A DNA stretch of 64,000 bases from Mangrovimonas xylaniphaga (GTDB lineage: Bacteria; Bacteroidota; Bacteroidia; Flavobacteriales; Flavobacteriaceae). The notes under the pieces are model-generated. The model had not been told where the DNA came from. It was given only the letters and a program-made list of their open reading frames with translations, and searched no databases. This document shows, piece by piece, positions 1 to 9,076 of the stretch. The DNA is taken from positions 310,001-374,000 of the forward strand of contig NZ_LBIP01000018.1 of assembly GCF_001280435.1 (NCBI RefSeq), read 5' to 3'. The position numbers were made by a program, and so were the translations under genes. Every line of letters begins with the position of its first letter. The first letter of the stretch is position 1.

Positions 1-975
1 GTGAATGTGCCGGAATATCCGTTATTCCATTATCAACCATATGAGTTGGCACTTTCCAGCAAATTGGTAGATATGGTGAAATTACATGGCATTGAAATTT
101 TGCATGTGCACTATGCCATTCCACATGCCTATGCAGCCTATATGGCCAAGAAAATGTTGATTGAGGAGGGCATTTATGTACCAATAGTAACGACTCTCCA
201 TGGAACCGATATTACCTTGGTAGGAAGTCATCCCTTTTATAAACCGGCGGTTACTTTTAGCATCAATAAATCTGATGCGGTGACTTCTGTTTCTGAAGAT
301 TTAAAGCAGGACACACTTCGTTTGTTCGATATCAAAAAGGATATTGATGTGGTGACCAATTTTATTGATATGGATAAACACAGAAACAATTTCACCAACT
401 GTCAACGTAGTATGATGGCCAATGAAGAGGAACGTATCATAACCCATATCAGTAACTTTAGAAAGGTGAAGCGTATTACAGATGTAGTGAAGATTTTCTA
501 TAATATTCAAAAGGAAATTCCAGCCAAATTGATGATGGTAGGAGAAGGACCGGAAAAAGAACCCGCAGAAAGGTTGTGTGAAGAATTGGGCATTCAGGAG
601 AAAGTGGTATTCTTTGGAAATAGTAATGAAATAGATAGGATTCTATGTTTTTCAGATTTGTTCTTATTGCCCTCGGAAACTGAAAGTTTTGGTTTGGCTG
701 CTCTAGAGGCCATGGCTTCTAGTGTACCTGTTATATCCAGCAATTCCGGAGGAATTCCAGAAGTGAACATCAATGGTGTCTCTGGATTTTTAAGTCCTGT
801 GGGGGATGTTGAGGGCATGAGTAAAAATGCTCTAACTATTTTAAGTGAGCCATCAACGCTTAAGCTCTTTAAAAAACAAGCTAAAGCGCAAGCGGCAAAT
901 TTTGACATTCACGAAATAGTGCCGCAGTATGAGGCCATTTATGAAAGAACTTTAAAAAACAGCGTGGTCATTTAA
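1..975 (+). CDS. bshA: N-acetyl-alpha-D-glucosaminyl L-malate synthase BshA (5'-truncated by window edge)
   Basis: This GT4-family glycosyltransferase joins GlcNAc from UDP-GlcNAc to L-malate, the first step of bacillithiol synthesis in the cytoplasm. The reading frame is open to base 1. The GTG there is most likely an internal valine, because the visible 324 residues begin inside the N-terminal Rossmann domain and the family is about 375-380 residues, so roughly 50 residues lie upstream. Visible motifs are HVHYAIPHA near residue 36, TTLHGTDIT near residue 64, GEGPEKEPAE near residue 178 and the donor-binding stretch ETESFGLAALEAMASS near residue 226, followed by SGGIPEV. A strong hairpin terminator follows the stop. 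The family assignment is firm; malate specificity is inferred from similarity to BshA proteins of Bacteroidetes. Confidence 0.88.
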   Translation: MNVPEYPLFHYQPYELALSSKLVDMVKLHGIEILHVHYAIPHAYAAYMAKKMLIEEGIYVPIVTTLHGTDITLVGSHPFYKPAVTFSINKSDAVTSVSEDLKQDTLRLFDIKKDIDVVTNFIDMDKHRNNFTNCQRSMMANEEERIITHISNFRKVKRITDVVKIFYNIQKEIPAKLMMVGEGPEKEPAERLCEELGIQEKVVFFGNSNEIDRILCFSDLFLLPSETESFGLAALEAMASSVPVISSNSGGIPEVNINGVSGFLSPVGDVEGMSKNALTILSEPSTLKLFKKQAKAQAANFDIHEIVPQYEAIYERTLKNSVVI

Positions 976-999
976 AGTGATTTACTTCTGTTCTGTAAT

Positions 1000-1030
1000 A
1001 AAAAAACCACCCGTAAAAGGTGGTTTTTTT
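1000..1030. terminator. bidirectional rho-independent terminator
   Basis: A perfect 12-bp stem (1000-1011 with 1019-1030) with a 7-nt loop has an A-run on one side and a T-run on the other. It lies between the stop of bshA (plus) and the stop of the outer-membrane-type gene (minus), so it can end both transcripts. Confidence 0.85.
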
Positions 1031-1051
1031 ATTATAAGAATGTTGTTTGCT

Positions 1052-1558
1052 CTAGAATTGGTATCTCACCCCAAAGGCCAGATCAAAGTCTAAATCATTA
1101 TTGTCGTGGTCTCCATTTCCAAAGCCCCATTCAGGTCTTAGGTCTAAAGAAAGCAATAACGGGAAATCGAAACTGTACTCAATTCCCACATCTCCACCAA
1201 TAAAGATAAAGGTGTCATGCTCATCATGGTGCCATTTGTCATTGTGATAGTAGTCATCATAAGAATAGGATGCTAATCCTCCTCCGGGTCCTGCATACCA
1301 ATTAAAGCCGCCATCAATGTTCCAAACCCATTGGTAGATTCCAGTTAATTTAACTCCGTCATGGTGATTACCATCACGCCAACCAAAGTCAATTTCCAAA
1401 CGATTGTCCAAGCCAAGGGCTCTTTGATAAGAGATTTCAGCACCAATCCCGTCGCTATCACCTAAGCGTAGACCAATGGCGTTTGGAGAAATCATCTGCG
1501 CTTGGGAAGCAAACGAAAAACCAATACAGGCTAATGCTATTAAAAACAATTTTTTCAT
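1052..1558 (-). CDS. small outer-membrane beta-barrel-like protein
   Basis: The 168-residue product begins with a clear Sec signal peptide (MKKLFLIALACIGFSFASQAQ), so it is exported. The rest alternates aromatic and polar residues, is rich in Gly, Asp and Tyr, and ends in a phenylalanine after a short strand (AFGVRYQF), which is typical of small outer-membrane barrels. A His/Asp-rich stretch (YYHNDKWHHDEHD) near residues 100-115 may sit in an exposed loop and might bind metal; that is inference. It stands alone between a shared terminator and the divergent dehydrogenase gene. No specific function is recognised. Confidence 0.7.
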   Translation of the reverse strand: MKKLFLIALACIGFSFASQAQMISPNAIGLRLGDSDGIGAEISYQRALGLDNRLEIDFGWRDGNHHDGVKLTGIYQWVWNIDGGFNWYAGPGGGLASYSYDDYYHNDKWHHDEHDTFIFIGGDVGIEYSFDFPLLLSLDLRPEWGFGNGDHDNNDLDFDLAFGVRYQF

Positions 1559-1711
1559 AAGTAATTTAAGTTTAAGATTTGTTAAATCGAAATTACAACT
1601 TTTGGAATTGGCTTAATAAAGAATAACGTTGAAAATATGTTAAAATTGGATTTCTTATTCTAATTTAGTCGAAATTCTAAACACATAAATCACTTAAAAT
1701 ATTGTAAGGGA

Positions 1712-4627
1712 ATGACTAAGGCTTTGCAAACATTAGAAGCGCAGTTGGATGGCGAATTATATTATGACGATTTAATGAAAGCCCTGTATGCCACCGATGC
1801 TTCGGTGTATAGAATGTTACCCTTGGCCGTGGCTTATCCAAAATCTGAAAAGGATATTCAAGCTCTTATCAGCTTTGCAAGCAACAATAACACTTCCTTG
1901 ATTCCGCGTACAGCAGGGACTTCTTTGGCTGGGCAATGTGTGGGGCCCGGGATTGTTGTGGATGTCTCGAAATATTTTACAAAGATTCTAAACATCAATG
2001 AAAAGGAACGTACCGTAACTGTGCAGCCGGGAGTGGTTAGGGACGCCTTAAACAACTATCTAAAACCTTTTGGTCTCTTCTTTTCTCCCAACACGTCCAC
2101 ATCCAATCGTTGTATGATTGGCGGTATGGTTGGGAACAATTCTTCGGGATCGACTTCCATTAAATATGGAGTTACTAGGGATAAGGTATTGGCATTAAAA
2201 ACAATTTTGAGTGATGGAAGTACTGTTCTATTTGAATCGATTTCAAAAAAGGAATTCCTACAAAAGCGTCATCAAAAGGATAAAGAAGGAGATATTTACA
2301 AGACGATTTATGAAGAATTGGAATCAAAAGAAGTTCAGGAGAGAATCATTACCACCTATCCCAAACCAGAAATTCACAGAAGGAATACAGGCTATGCCAT
2401 AGATGAATTGATAAAATCTGAAATATTTTCGGAAACAGAGACCTCATTTAATATGTGTAAGCTTTTGGCGGGCAGTGAAGGGACTTTGGCTTTTTCAACA
2501 GAAATTACTTTGCAACTTGATGTCTTGTCACCTACAGAAAGCATCATGATAGCTCTTCATTTTACTTCAATAGCCGACTGTATGAAGGCAGTTGTACCAG
2601 TAATGAAGCACGATTTGTACAGTTGCGAAATGATGGATAAAACCATTCTGGATTTGACCAAGCACAACAAAACACAGCAACAAAACAGGCAGTTTATAGA
2701 AGGAGATCCCGAGGCTATTTTGATGTGCGAAGTGAGGGCTAACAGCAAAACGGAAGTAGAGGAAATGACTTCCTATTTGCTAAAAGATATTGAAGTACAA
2801 ACCAAAAGTTATGCAAATGCCTTGTTATATGGAGATGAGATGGATAAGGCCATTGAATTGCGCAAAGCTGGATTAGGACTTTTAGGGAATATGGTTGGCG
2901 ATAAAAAGTCGGCTGCTTGTATTGAGGATACAGCTGTCGCGCTAGAAGATTTGGATGCCTATATTAGTGAGTTCACAAAACTAATGGAAGGGTATGACCA
3001 AAAGGCCATTTATTATGCGCATGCAGGTGCTGGAGAGTTGCATTTGCGTCCCATTTTGAATTTGAAATTAAGTGACGATGTATTGCTATTTAGAAAAATC
3101 ACGACTGATGTGGCCCATTTAGTGAAAAAATACAATGGAGCCATGAGTGGGGAGCACGGCGAAGGGATCGTGAGAGGAGAGTTCATTCCATTCATGATTG
3201 GTGATGAGAATTATCAAATTCTGAAACGTATCAAAACAGCTTTTGATCCTAAAGGCATATTCAATCCAGGAAAGATAGTAGAAGCATTTCCGATGGACCA
3301 ATCTTTGCGATATGTTGCGGATAGAAAGGAACCAGAAATAGAAACCTTTTTGGATTTTTCGGAGTCTCAAGGTATTCTGCGAGAAGCCGAAAAATGTAAC
3401 GGTTCGGGCGATTGTAGAAAACTACCTGAATTTGGAGGGACCATGTGCCCAAGTTATCGAGCAACCCAAAATGAAAAGGATACCACAAGAGCCAGAGCAA
3501 ATACCTTAAGGGAATTTTTAACCAATAGCGAAAAGCCAAATAGATTTAACCATGAGGAATTAAAGGAGGTTTTCGATTTGTGTTTGAGCTGTAAGGCCTG
3601 TGCCAGTGAATGCCCGAGCAGCGTGGATATGGCACGTTTGAAAGCGGAGTTCTTATATCAGTACCAAAAAGAAAACGGCATCTCTTGGCGTACCAAATTA
3701 TTCGTCTACAATAATGCCCTGAACAGGTTTGGGAGTCTGTCACCAAGACTTACTAACTTTATGTTTTCCAACAAAACCATCGCTTCTGGATTGAAAAATA
3801 TTATGCAGGTAGCCTCTGAAAGAACGCTTCCTTTTATTTCACCTAAGAGTTTAAGCGGTGTTTTTAAATCGATTGAAAATCAATCTATTGAAGGTGGTTT
3901 TGTAAAATCTGTCTATCTGTTTAATGATGAATTTGTTAACTATTTGGACACCAATATAGGTGTTGATTTTCTAGAGTTGATGAAGCGCCTAAATTACCAA
4001 GTCATCGTTTTGGAGAATGTAGAATCAGGAAGGAGTTTTCTGTCCAAAGGGTTGTTGGAACAGGCTAAAAAAGTAGCAGATATAAATGTAGAATTGTTCA
4101 AAAGTAAAATCTCAAAAGAAACCCCTTTAGTAGGTATTGAACCGTCAGCAATTTTAACTTTTAGGGACGAATATCTTACGTTGGCAGATGACAGGGAGGC
4201 AGCCAATTCTATTGCGGCCAATACGTTTTTGTTTGAGGAATTTTTTCAGAATGAAATCAATTTAGGAAACATTAAAAAAGAGCAGTTTACCCAAGAGCCC
4301 AAGACCATTAAATTTCATGGGCATTGCCATCAAAAAGCTTTGAGCCATCAAAAAGCGAGTTTTGATACGTTGAATTTCCCTAAAAACTATAAGGTTACCC
4401 TAATCCCGAGTGGTTGTTGTGGAATGGCTGGAAGTTTTGGTTATGAAAAGGAACATTATGAAGTAAGCATGAACATTGGTGAGCAAACTCTTTTTCCTGC
4501 AATTAGAAATGCTTCAAAAGATGTCATTATTGCTGCGAATGGAACCAGTTGTAGACACCAAATAAAAGATGGAACTTCGGTAGAAGCTTTACATCCTATT
4601 ACAATTCTGAGACAAGCTTTAATTTGA
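1712..4627 (+). CDS. FAD-linked oxidase / Fe-S dehydrogenase (YdiJ-like D-2-hydroxyacid dehydrogenase)
   Basis: The 971-residue protein is a one-chain fusion of a GlcD-type flavoprotein and a GlpC-type iron-sulfur subunit, as in YdiJ. The FAD-binding_4 domain shows PRTAGTSLAGQ near residue 65 and GGMVGNNSSGSTS near residue 132. The oxidase C-terminal domain shows HAGAGELHLRP and GEHGEGIVRGE near residues 443-490. Two ferredoxin-type cysteine clusters follow, the first starting at Cys562 and the second CLSCKACASEC at 624-634. The C-terminal half holds CCG-type motifs, HGHCHQK near residue 870 and SGCCGMAGSFG at 902-903. By family it oxidises a D-2-hydroxyacid such as D-2-hydroxyglutarate or D-lactate and passes electrons onward; the substrate is not shown by the sequence. 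It is convergent with the next gene, with 2 bp between the stops. Confidence 0.85.
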   Translation: MTKALQTLEAQLDGELYYDDLMKALYATDASVYRMLPLAVAYPKSEKDIQALISFASNNNTSLIPRTAGTSLAGQCVGPGIVVDVSKYFTKILNINEKERTVTVQPGVVRDALNNYLKPFGLFFSPNTSTSNRCMIGGMVGNNSSGSTSIKYGVTRDKVLALKTILSDGSTVLFESISKKEFLQKRHQKDKEGDIYKTIYEELESKEVQERIITTYPKPEIHRRNTGYAIDELIKSEIFSETETSFNMCKLLAGSEGTLAFSTEITLQLDVLSPTESIMIALHFTSIADCMKAVVPVMKHDLYSCEMMDKTILDLTKHNKTQQQNRQFIEGDPEAILMCEVRANSKTEVEEMTSYLLKDIEVQTKSYANALLYGDEMDKAIELRKAGLGLLGNMVGDKKSAACIEDTAVALEDLDAYISEFTKLMEGYDQKAIYYAHAGAGELHLRPILNLKLSDDVLLFRKITTDVAHLVKKYNGAMSGEHGEGIVRGEFIPFMIGDENYQILKRIKTAFDPKGIFNPGKIVEAFPMDQSLRYVADRKEPEIETFLDFSESQGILREAEKCNGSGDCRKLPEFGGTMCPSYRATQNEKDTTRARANTLREFLTNSEKPNRFNHEELKEVFDLCLSCKACASECPSSVDMARLKAEFLYQYQKENGISWRTKLFVYNNALNRFGSLSPRLTNFMFSNKTIASGLKNIMQVASERTLPFISPKSLSGVFKSIENQSIEGGFVKSVYLFNDEFVNYLDTNIGVDFLELMKRLNYQVIVLENVESGRSFLSKGLLEQAKKVADINVELFKSKISKETPLVGIEPSAILTFRDEYLTLADDREAANSIAANTFLFEEFFQNEINLGNIKKEQFTQEPKTIKFHGHCHQKALSHQKASFDTLNFPKNYKVTLIPSGCCGMAGSFGYEKEHYEVSMNIGEQTLFPAIRNASKDVIIAANGTSCRHQIKDGTSVEALHPITILRQALI

Positions 4628-4629
4628 AA

Positions 4630-5472
4630 TTAGTGTTTGGCGTGTTGGTCTACAATGGTAATGGCAGCAATTAAATCCTTTACTTCCATGTCCTTGATAT
4701 CTTCATCTGCATAGAAAGGAGATAGCTTGTCATTGTTATAACTGTAGACTTTCCAACGTTTGAATTGGTATTCCAAAGCAGTAAAGTTTTCAATCCAATC
4801 CCCTGAATTCAGGTACATGGTTTTTCCGTATTTATTCTCTTTAATCACCATTTTTGGTTGGTGAATGTGACCACAAATCACATAGTCATAGCCATTTTCA
4901 ATAGCAAGGTCCGAAGCTACTTGTTCAAAATCACTAATGTATTTCACGGCGCGCTTTACGCTGTTTTTGATTTTTTTGGATAAGGAATATTTCTCTTTTC
5001 CCAATTTCTCCAAAAGCCAATTGCTGAGACGGTTTAATAATATCAATAAGTCATATCCATAACCTCCCAATTTGGCCAACCATTTGGCATTCTGAATAGA
5101 GACATCAAATACATCCCCGTGGAAAATCCATGCCTTTTTGCCGTCCAATTCCAAAACCGCTTTATCCACTATAGAAATATTTCCGATGGTCATGTCGCTA
5201 AATTTACGAAGCATTTCGTCATGGTTGCCTGTAACATAAATAATTTCAACACCGTCGGCAGACATGTCCATAATTTTCTTGATAACTCTTAGGTGGGATT
5301 TTGGAAAGTACCGTTTGCTGAACTGCCAAATGTCAATAATGTCCCCATTCAAGATGAGTTTTTTAGGTTGAATGCTGTTTAAATAGGTCAATAATTGTTT
5401 GGCATGACACCCATAGGTTCCTAGATGGACATCAGAGATTACGGCGATTTCTACTTTTCTTTTAATTTTCAA
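4630..5472 (-). CDS. UDP-2,3-diacylglucosamine diphosphatase-like metallophosphoesterase (LpxH-like)
   Basis: The 280-residue protein has the full set of calcineurin-type metal motifs: SDVHLG (Asp14, His16), NGDIIDIW (Asp44, Asp47), GNHDE near residue 81, FHGDVFD near residue 113 and GHIHQPK near residue 200. LpxH removes UMP from UDP-2,3-diacylglucosamine to give lipid X in lipid A synthesis at the inner membrane. The Bacteroidetes proteins of this length and motif order are usually called LpxH-like, but some paralogues have other substrates. There is no signal peptide, which fits a cytoplasmic or membrane-peripheral enzyme. It is a single gene, convergent with the dehydrogenase and divergent from aroC. 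Confidence 0.75.
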   Translation of the reverse strand: MKIKRKVEIAVISDVHLGTYGCHAKQLLTYLNSIQPKKLILNGDIIDIWQFSKRYFPKSHLRVIKKIMDMSADGVEIIYVTGNHDEMLRKFSDMTIGNISIVDKAVLELDGKKAWIFHGDVFDVSIQNAKWLAKLGGYGYDLLILLNRLSNWLLEKLGKEKYSLSKKIKNSVKRAVKYISDFEQVASDLAIENGYDYVICGHIHQPKMVIKENKYGKTMYLNSGDWIENFTALEYQFKRWKVYSYNNDKLSPFYADEDIKDMEVKDLIAAITIVDQHAKH

Positions 5473-5658
5473 GAGTTTATAAAGTTGTTTGGTACAAATA
5501 ACACTTTTCTTTATTACTTAAAGATTAAGATGTAATTAATTAACCGTGAGCATTCTGTTAAGATATTGTTATGTGGAAATGAATAAAATAGGAGCTTTGT
5601 GGTTTTACATTTTTGATTCTCTGAGAATACAATTACATTAGCATAAAATAATAGTAGT

Positions 5659-6720
5659 ATGGCAGGAAACTCCTTTGGAACGTTATTTAAACTCACCACT
5701 TTTGGGGAGTCGCATGGTATTGCAATTGGGGGAATTATCGATGGTTGTCCTCCGGGAATCCAATTGGATTTTGAGGCAATTCAACAGGAATTGGACAGAA
5801 GAAAACCTGGCCAATCAGACATTGTTACCCAACGTAAGGAACCAGATACTGTGGAATTTTTGTCGGGTATTTTTGAAGGCGTTACTACAGGAACGCCCAT
5901 TGGTTTTACAATTCACAATACCAATCAAAAGTCGAAGGATTACAGCCATATTAAGGATGTGTACCGTCCAAGCCATGCCGATTACACCTATCAACAGAAA
6001 TATGGCACCAGAGATTATCGAGGAGGAGGAAGAAGCTCTGCTCGTGAAACAGCATCAAGGGTTGTTGCAGGTGCCATTGCTAAACAAGTCCTTGGTGAAA
6101 TTACAATAAACGCCTATACCTCTTCGGTTGGTGATATTTATTTGGAACAGCCTTATCAAGCACTTGATTTTTCCAAAACGGAAAGTAATGCCGTGCGTTG
6201 TCCCGATGCTGAAGTGGCTGAGCAAATGATTGCCAGAATCAAGAAAATCAGAAAAGAAGGAGATACCATAGGAGGAACGGTAACTTGTGTGATTCGCAAT
6301 GTGCCTGTTGGCTTGGGAGAACCTGTATTTGATAAACTTCACGCCGAATTGGGTAAAGCCATGTTGTCCATCAATGCTGTTAAAGGATTTGAATATGGAA
6401 GTGGGTTTTGTGGCACCAAAATGAAAGGTAGTGAGCATAATGATTTGTTTAATCCTGATGGTTCTACCAAAACAAACCTCTCGGGAGGTATTCAAGGAGG
6501 CATCAGTAATGGTATGGATATCTATTTTAGGGTGGCCTTTAAGCCTGTGGCAACAGTAATGCAAAAGCAGGAAGCGTTGAGTGCAGAAGGCGAACTTGTA
6601 GAAATGCAAGGGAAAGGACGTCATGATCCATGTGTAGTTCCTAGGGCAATACCAATTGTGGAGGCTATGGCAGCCTTGGTTTTGGCCGATTTCATGTTGC
6701 TCAATAAATCTTATCAATAA
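5659..6720 (+). CDS. aroC: chorismate synthase
   Basis: AroC converts 5-enolpyruvylshikimate-3-phosphate to chorismate with reduced FMN, the last common step of aromatic amino-acid synthesis. The 353-residue length is normal. Signatures are TFGESHG at residues 11-17, [12 protein letters not shown] near residue 120 and the late [17 protein letters not shown] region. The start is the ATG at 5659, which leads straight into the conserved [18 protein letters not shown] segment. The symporter gene starts 19 bp after the stop on the same strand and the sulfurtransferase follows 7 bp after that, so the three genes may be co-transcribed. Confidence 0.95.
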   Translation: MAGNSFGTLFKLTTFGESHGIAIGGIIDGCPPGIQLDFEAIQQELDRRKPGQSDIVTQRKEPDTVEFLSGIFEGVTTGTPIGFTIHNTNQKSKDYSHIKDVYRPSHADYTYQQKYGTRDYRGGGRSSARETASRVVAGAIAKQVLGEITINAYTSSVGDIYLEQPYQALDFSKTESNAVRCPDAEVAEQMIARIKKIRKEGDTIGGTVTCVIRNVPVGLGEPVFDKLHAELGKAMLSINAVKGFEYGSGFCGTKMKGSEHNDLFNPDGSTKTNLSGGIQGGISNGMDIYFRVAFKPVATVMQKQEALSAEGELVEMQGKGRHDPCVVPRAIPIVEAMAALVLADFMLLNKSYQ

Positions 6721-6739
6721 TTAAAAGAACAATGATTCT

Positions 6740-8056
6740 ATGAAGAAACTGGCATTGCATTGGCAAATAATTTTAGGAATGGTTTTAGGGGTAGTCTTTG
6801 CCCTAGTAATGGCTAAATTTGAATGGGGCAGTGGCTTCATTACCGATTGGATCAAACCCTTTGGAACCATTTTTATCAATTTGCTAAAGCTCATTGCAGT
6901 GCCGTTAATTTTGGCCTCACTGATAAAAGGTGTTTCCGATTTAAAGGACATTTCAAAATTATCCAAAATGGGAGGTCGTACCATTGGGTTGTATATTTTT
7001 ACCACAGTCATCGCTGTTTCTATTGGGCTTTTGGTGGTGAATTTTATAAAACCCGGGGCTTCGATAACTGAGGCGACACGTATGGAACTTGTGGAAAGTT
7101 ATAAAGGCGATGCTGATTCCAAAATTGCCGCTGCTGAAAAACAGAAAAATGCAGGTCCTTTGCAGGCTTTGGAAGATATCGTCCCTAGTAATATTTTTAA
7201 TGCCGCCAGTGATAATGGTAACATGCTTCAAGTGATTTTCTTTGCTATAATTTTTGGAATTGGTCTTATTTTGATTCCTGAGGAAAAAGCACAACCTGTC
7301 AAATTATTCTTTGATAGTTTTAACGAAGTTATTCTTAAACTCATTGACCTGATCATGTTATTTGCGCCTTTTGGTGTATTTGCACTTTTGGCTGCTTTAG
7401 TGGTTGAATCTCCTAGCACCGATTTGTTTGCGGCTTTGGGATGGTATGCGTTTTGTGTGGTTTTGGGTTTATTGCTCATGATGGTGGTATATGTGATTTT
7501 GGTATTCTTATTCACAAAAAAATCGCCACTTTTCTTCCTAAACGGAATTGCCCCAGCCCAATTACTCGGATTTTCAACCAGTAGTAGTGCGGCAACCCTT
7601 CCCGTTACCATGGAACGGGTTGAAGAGCATTTAGGTGTGGAAGAAGAAGTGACCAGCTTTGTCTTGCCTATTGGAGCTACTATCAATATGGATGGTACCA
7701 GTTTGTACCAAGCTGTTGCAGCAGTCTTTATCGCTCAAGCCTTTGGTATGGAATTAAGTTTTGGGGTGCAATTGGGAATTATTGCTACGGCCACTTTGGC
7801 TTCCATTGGGAGTGCGGCAGTGCCGGGAGCAGGTATGGTAATGCTGGTGATTGTTTTGGCTCAGGCAGGAATTCCTGAAGCTGGTTTAGCATTGATTTTT
7901 GCAGTGGACAGACCTTTGGACATGTGTCGTACCACGGTAAATGTAACTGGGGATGCCGCAGTTTCCATGATTGTTGCCAAATCGGTTGGAAAACTTGGGG
8001 AACCTCATGTAAGGAATTGGGACGATAACTACACCAAGCAACAAACATCAATTTAA
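6740..8056 (+). CDS. dicarboxylate/amino acid:cation symporter (DAACS, GltP type)
   Basis: This 438-residue inner-membrane protein belongs to the glutamate/aspartate/dicarboxylate:sodium or proton symporter family. Visible are eight or so hydrophobic helices, the serine-rich re-entrant loop FSTSSSAATLPVT near residue 278, the NMDGTS motif near residue 314 that forms part of the cation site, and a late helix with DRPLDMCRTTVNVTGD, where Asp and Arg bind the substrate in this family. An ATP-independent uptake role is known for the family; which acid is carried cannot be read from the sequence. It sits 19 bp downstream of aroC and 7 bp upstream of the sulfurtransferase. Confidence 0.9.
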   Translation: MKKLALHWQIILGMVLGVVFALVMAKFEWGSGFITDWIKPFGTIFINLLKLIAVPLILASLIKGVSDLKDISKLSKMGGRTIGLYIFTTVIAVSIGLLVVNFIKPGASITEATRMELVESYKGDADSKIAAAEKQKNAGPLQALEDIVPSNIFNAASDNGNMLQVIFFAIIFGIGLILIPEEKAQPVKLFFDSFNEVILKLIDLIMLFAPFGVFALLAALVVESPSTDLFAALGWYAFCVVLGLLLMMVVYVILVFLFTKKSPLFFLNGIAPAQLLGFSTSSSAATLPVTMERVEEHLGVEEEVTSFVLPIGATINMDGTSLYQAVAAVFIAQAFGMELSFGVQLGIIATATLASIGSAAVPGAGMVMLVIVLAQAGIPEAGLALIFAVDRPLDMCRTTVNVTGDAAVSMIVAKSVGKLGEPHVRNWDDNYTKQQTSI

Positions 8057-8063
8057 TTTAATT

Positions 8064-8897
8064 ATGAAACCTATTATATTACCTAGCCCTTTGGTGTCTG
8101 CCGAATGGCTAAATGCTCATTTGGAAGCGCCTAATTTGGTTGTTTTGGACGCAACCATTCCGAAAGCTGTGGCAGCCGATTCGAAAGCGGAATCAGGAGT
8201 GCAAATTCCTCAAGCGCGATTTTTTGATTTGAAACACAAATTCAGTGATGCATTTGGGGAATTTCCAAATACTTTTCCTTCCGAAGCACAATTTGTTTTG
8301 GAAGCCCAAAACTTGGGAATCAACAATGATAGTGCAATTGTGGTCTATGACGATCAAGGAATCTATTCAAGTGCAAGGGCATGGTGGCTTTTTAAAGCTT
8401 TTGGATATGATAATGTAGCTGTGTTGGACGGCGGACTTCCAGAATGGATCAAGTCTGGTTTTGCAGTGGAGCCTAAGGCAGCTTATACGGGCGTTAAAGG
8501 GAATTTTACAGGAAGTTACCATCCACAATTCATGAAGTTTTTTGAGGATATGTTGAAGGAATCCAGAGAAGGTACTCAAACCATCATTGATGCCCGTTCG
8601 GAAAGTAGATTCAAAGGCTTGGAAGTGGAGCCAAGAGCAGGTTTGCGAAGTGGTTCTATTCCCAATTCGGTGAACTTACCTTACACAGACTTGCTTGAGA
8701 ATGGGGTGTTTAAAAATGTAGAAAACTTAAAAGAGCTATTTGCTGCTTTAGCAAAACCTGAAGACGCTATCACGTTTTCCTGTGGATCAGGCATTACGGC
8801 CTGTATTTTGGCTTTGGGCGCGGAACTGTCTGGATATGAAAATATTTCAGTATATGATGGCTCTTGGACGGAATGGGGATCGTTAACCGAAGCTTAA
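8064..8897 (+). CDS. sulfurtransferase with two rhodanese domains (3-mercaptopyruvate type)
   Basis: The 277-residue protein has two tandem rhodanese domains, an inactive N-terminal one (residues about 10-140) and a catalytic C-terminal one (about 160-275). The active-site loop is CGSGITA starting at Cys240, which matches the CGSG(V/I)TA loop of 3-mercaptopyruvate sulfurtransferases rather than the CRxGx[R/T] loop of thiosulfate sulfurtransferases. It is expected to transfer a sulfane sulfur to thiols or cyanide in the cytoplasm. It is the last gene of the aroC-symporter-sulfurtransferase run. A large structured inverted-repeat element lies just beyond its stop. Confidence 0.88.
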   Translation: MKPIILPSPLVSAEWLNAHLEAPNLVVLDATIPKAVAADSKAESGVQIPQARFFDLKHKFSDAFGEFPNTFPSEAQFVLEAQNLGINNDSAIVVYDDQGIYSSARAWWLFKAFGYDNVAVLDGGLPEWIKSGFAVEPKAAYTGVKGNFTGSYHPQFMKFFEDMLKESREGTQTIIDARSESRFKGLEVEPRAGLRSGSIPNSVNLPYTDLLENGVFKNVENLKELFAALAKPEDAITFSCGSGITACILALGAELSGYENISVYDGSWTEWGSLTEA

Positions 8898-8938
8898 TTT
8901 CCAGCATTCAAAATCCAGTCTAAATTTTGATAAAAAAG

Positions 8939-9067
8939 AAATCCCAACACGATGGTTCTAGCAGTTTTTTGCTACCCAAGGGAGATTAGACATGTCTCAC
9001 TTGGGAACTTAAGAGGTTCCTGCCTAACGGAAGACAGGCTTAAGTTGATGTAATCGTGCTGGGATTT
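8939..9067 (-). repeat. cloverleaf-like inverted-repeat element in the gap between two convergent genes
   Basis: The gap between the sulfurtransferase and the MuiA-like gene folds almost completely. A closing stem pairs 8939-8953 with 9053-9067: 14 Watson-Crick pairs of 15, and the odd position is A-C on plus but U-G on minus, which favours a minus-strand RNA. Inside are three hairpins: 8959-8974, 8975-9005 (outer 6 bp CCCAAG/CTTGGG) and 9006-9046 (8 bp AACTTAAG/CTTAAGTT with an inner CCTG/CAGG). On the minus strand the closing stem runs into a U-rich tract (8931-8938). It could be a compound terminator for the MuiA-like gene, a structured 3' UTR RNA, or one copy of a REP-like mobile element. 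It has no anticodon or T-loop, so it is not a tRNA. Confidence 0.6.
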
Positions 9068-9076
9068 TGGGGGCCT

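Noticed and set aside
1-3. GTG as the start codon of the first gene
   Set aside because: BshA proteins have about 50 more N-terminal residues including the first Rossmann glycine loop, so the gene begins outside the window.
6055-6717. Long minus-strand frame inside aroC
   Set aside because: It lies wholly opposite a well-conserved gene and has no recognisable domain or upstream signals.
8939-9067. tRNA-like cloverleaf
   Set aside because: There is no anticodon loop of 7 nt, no T-loop consensus and no acceptor stem of 7 bp; the closing stem is 15 bp.
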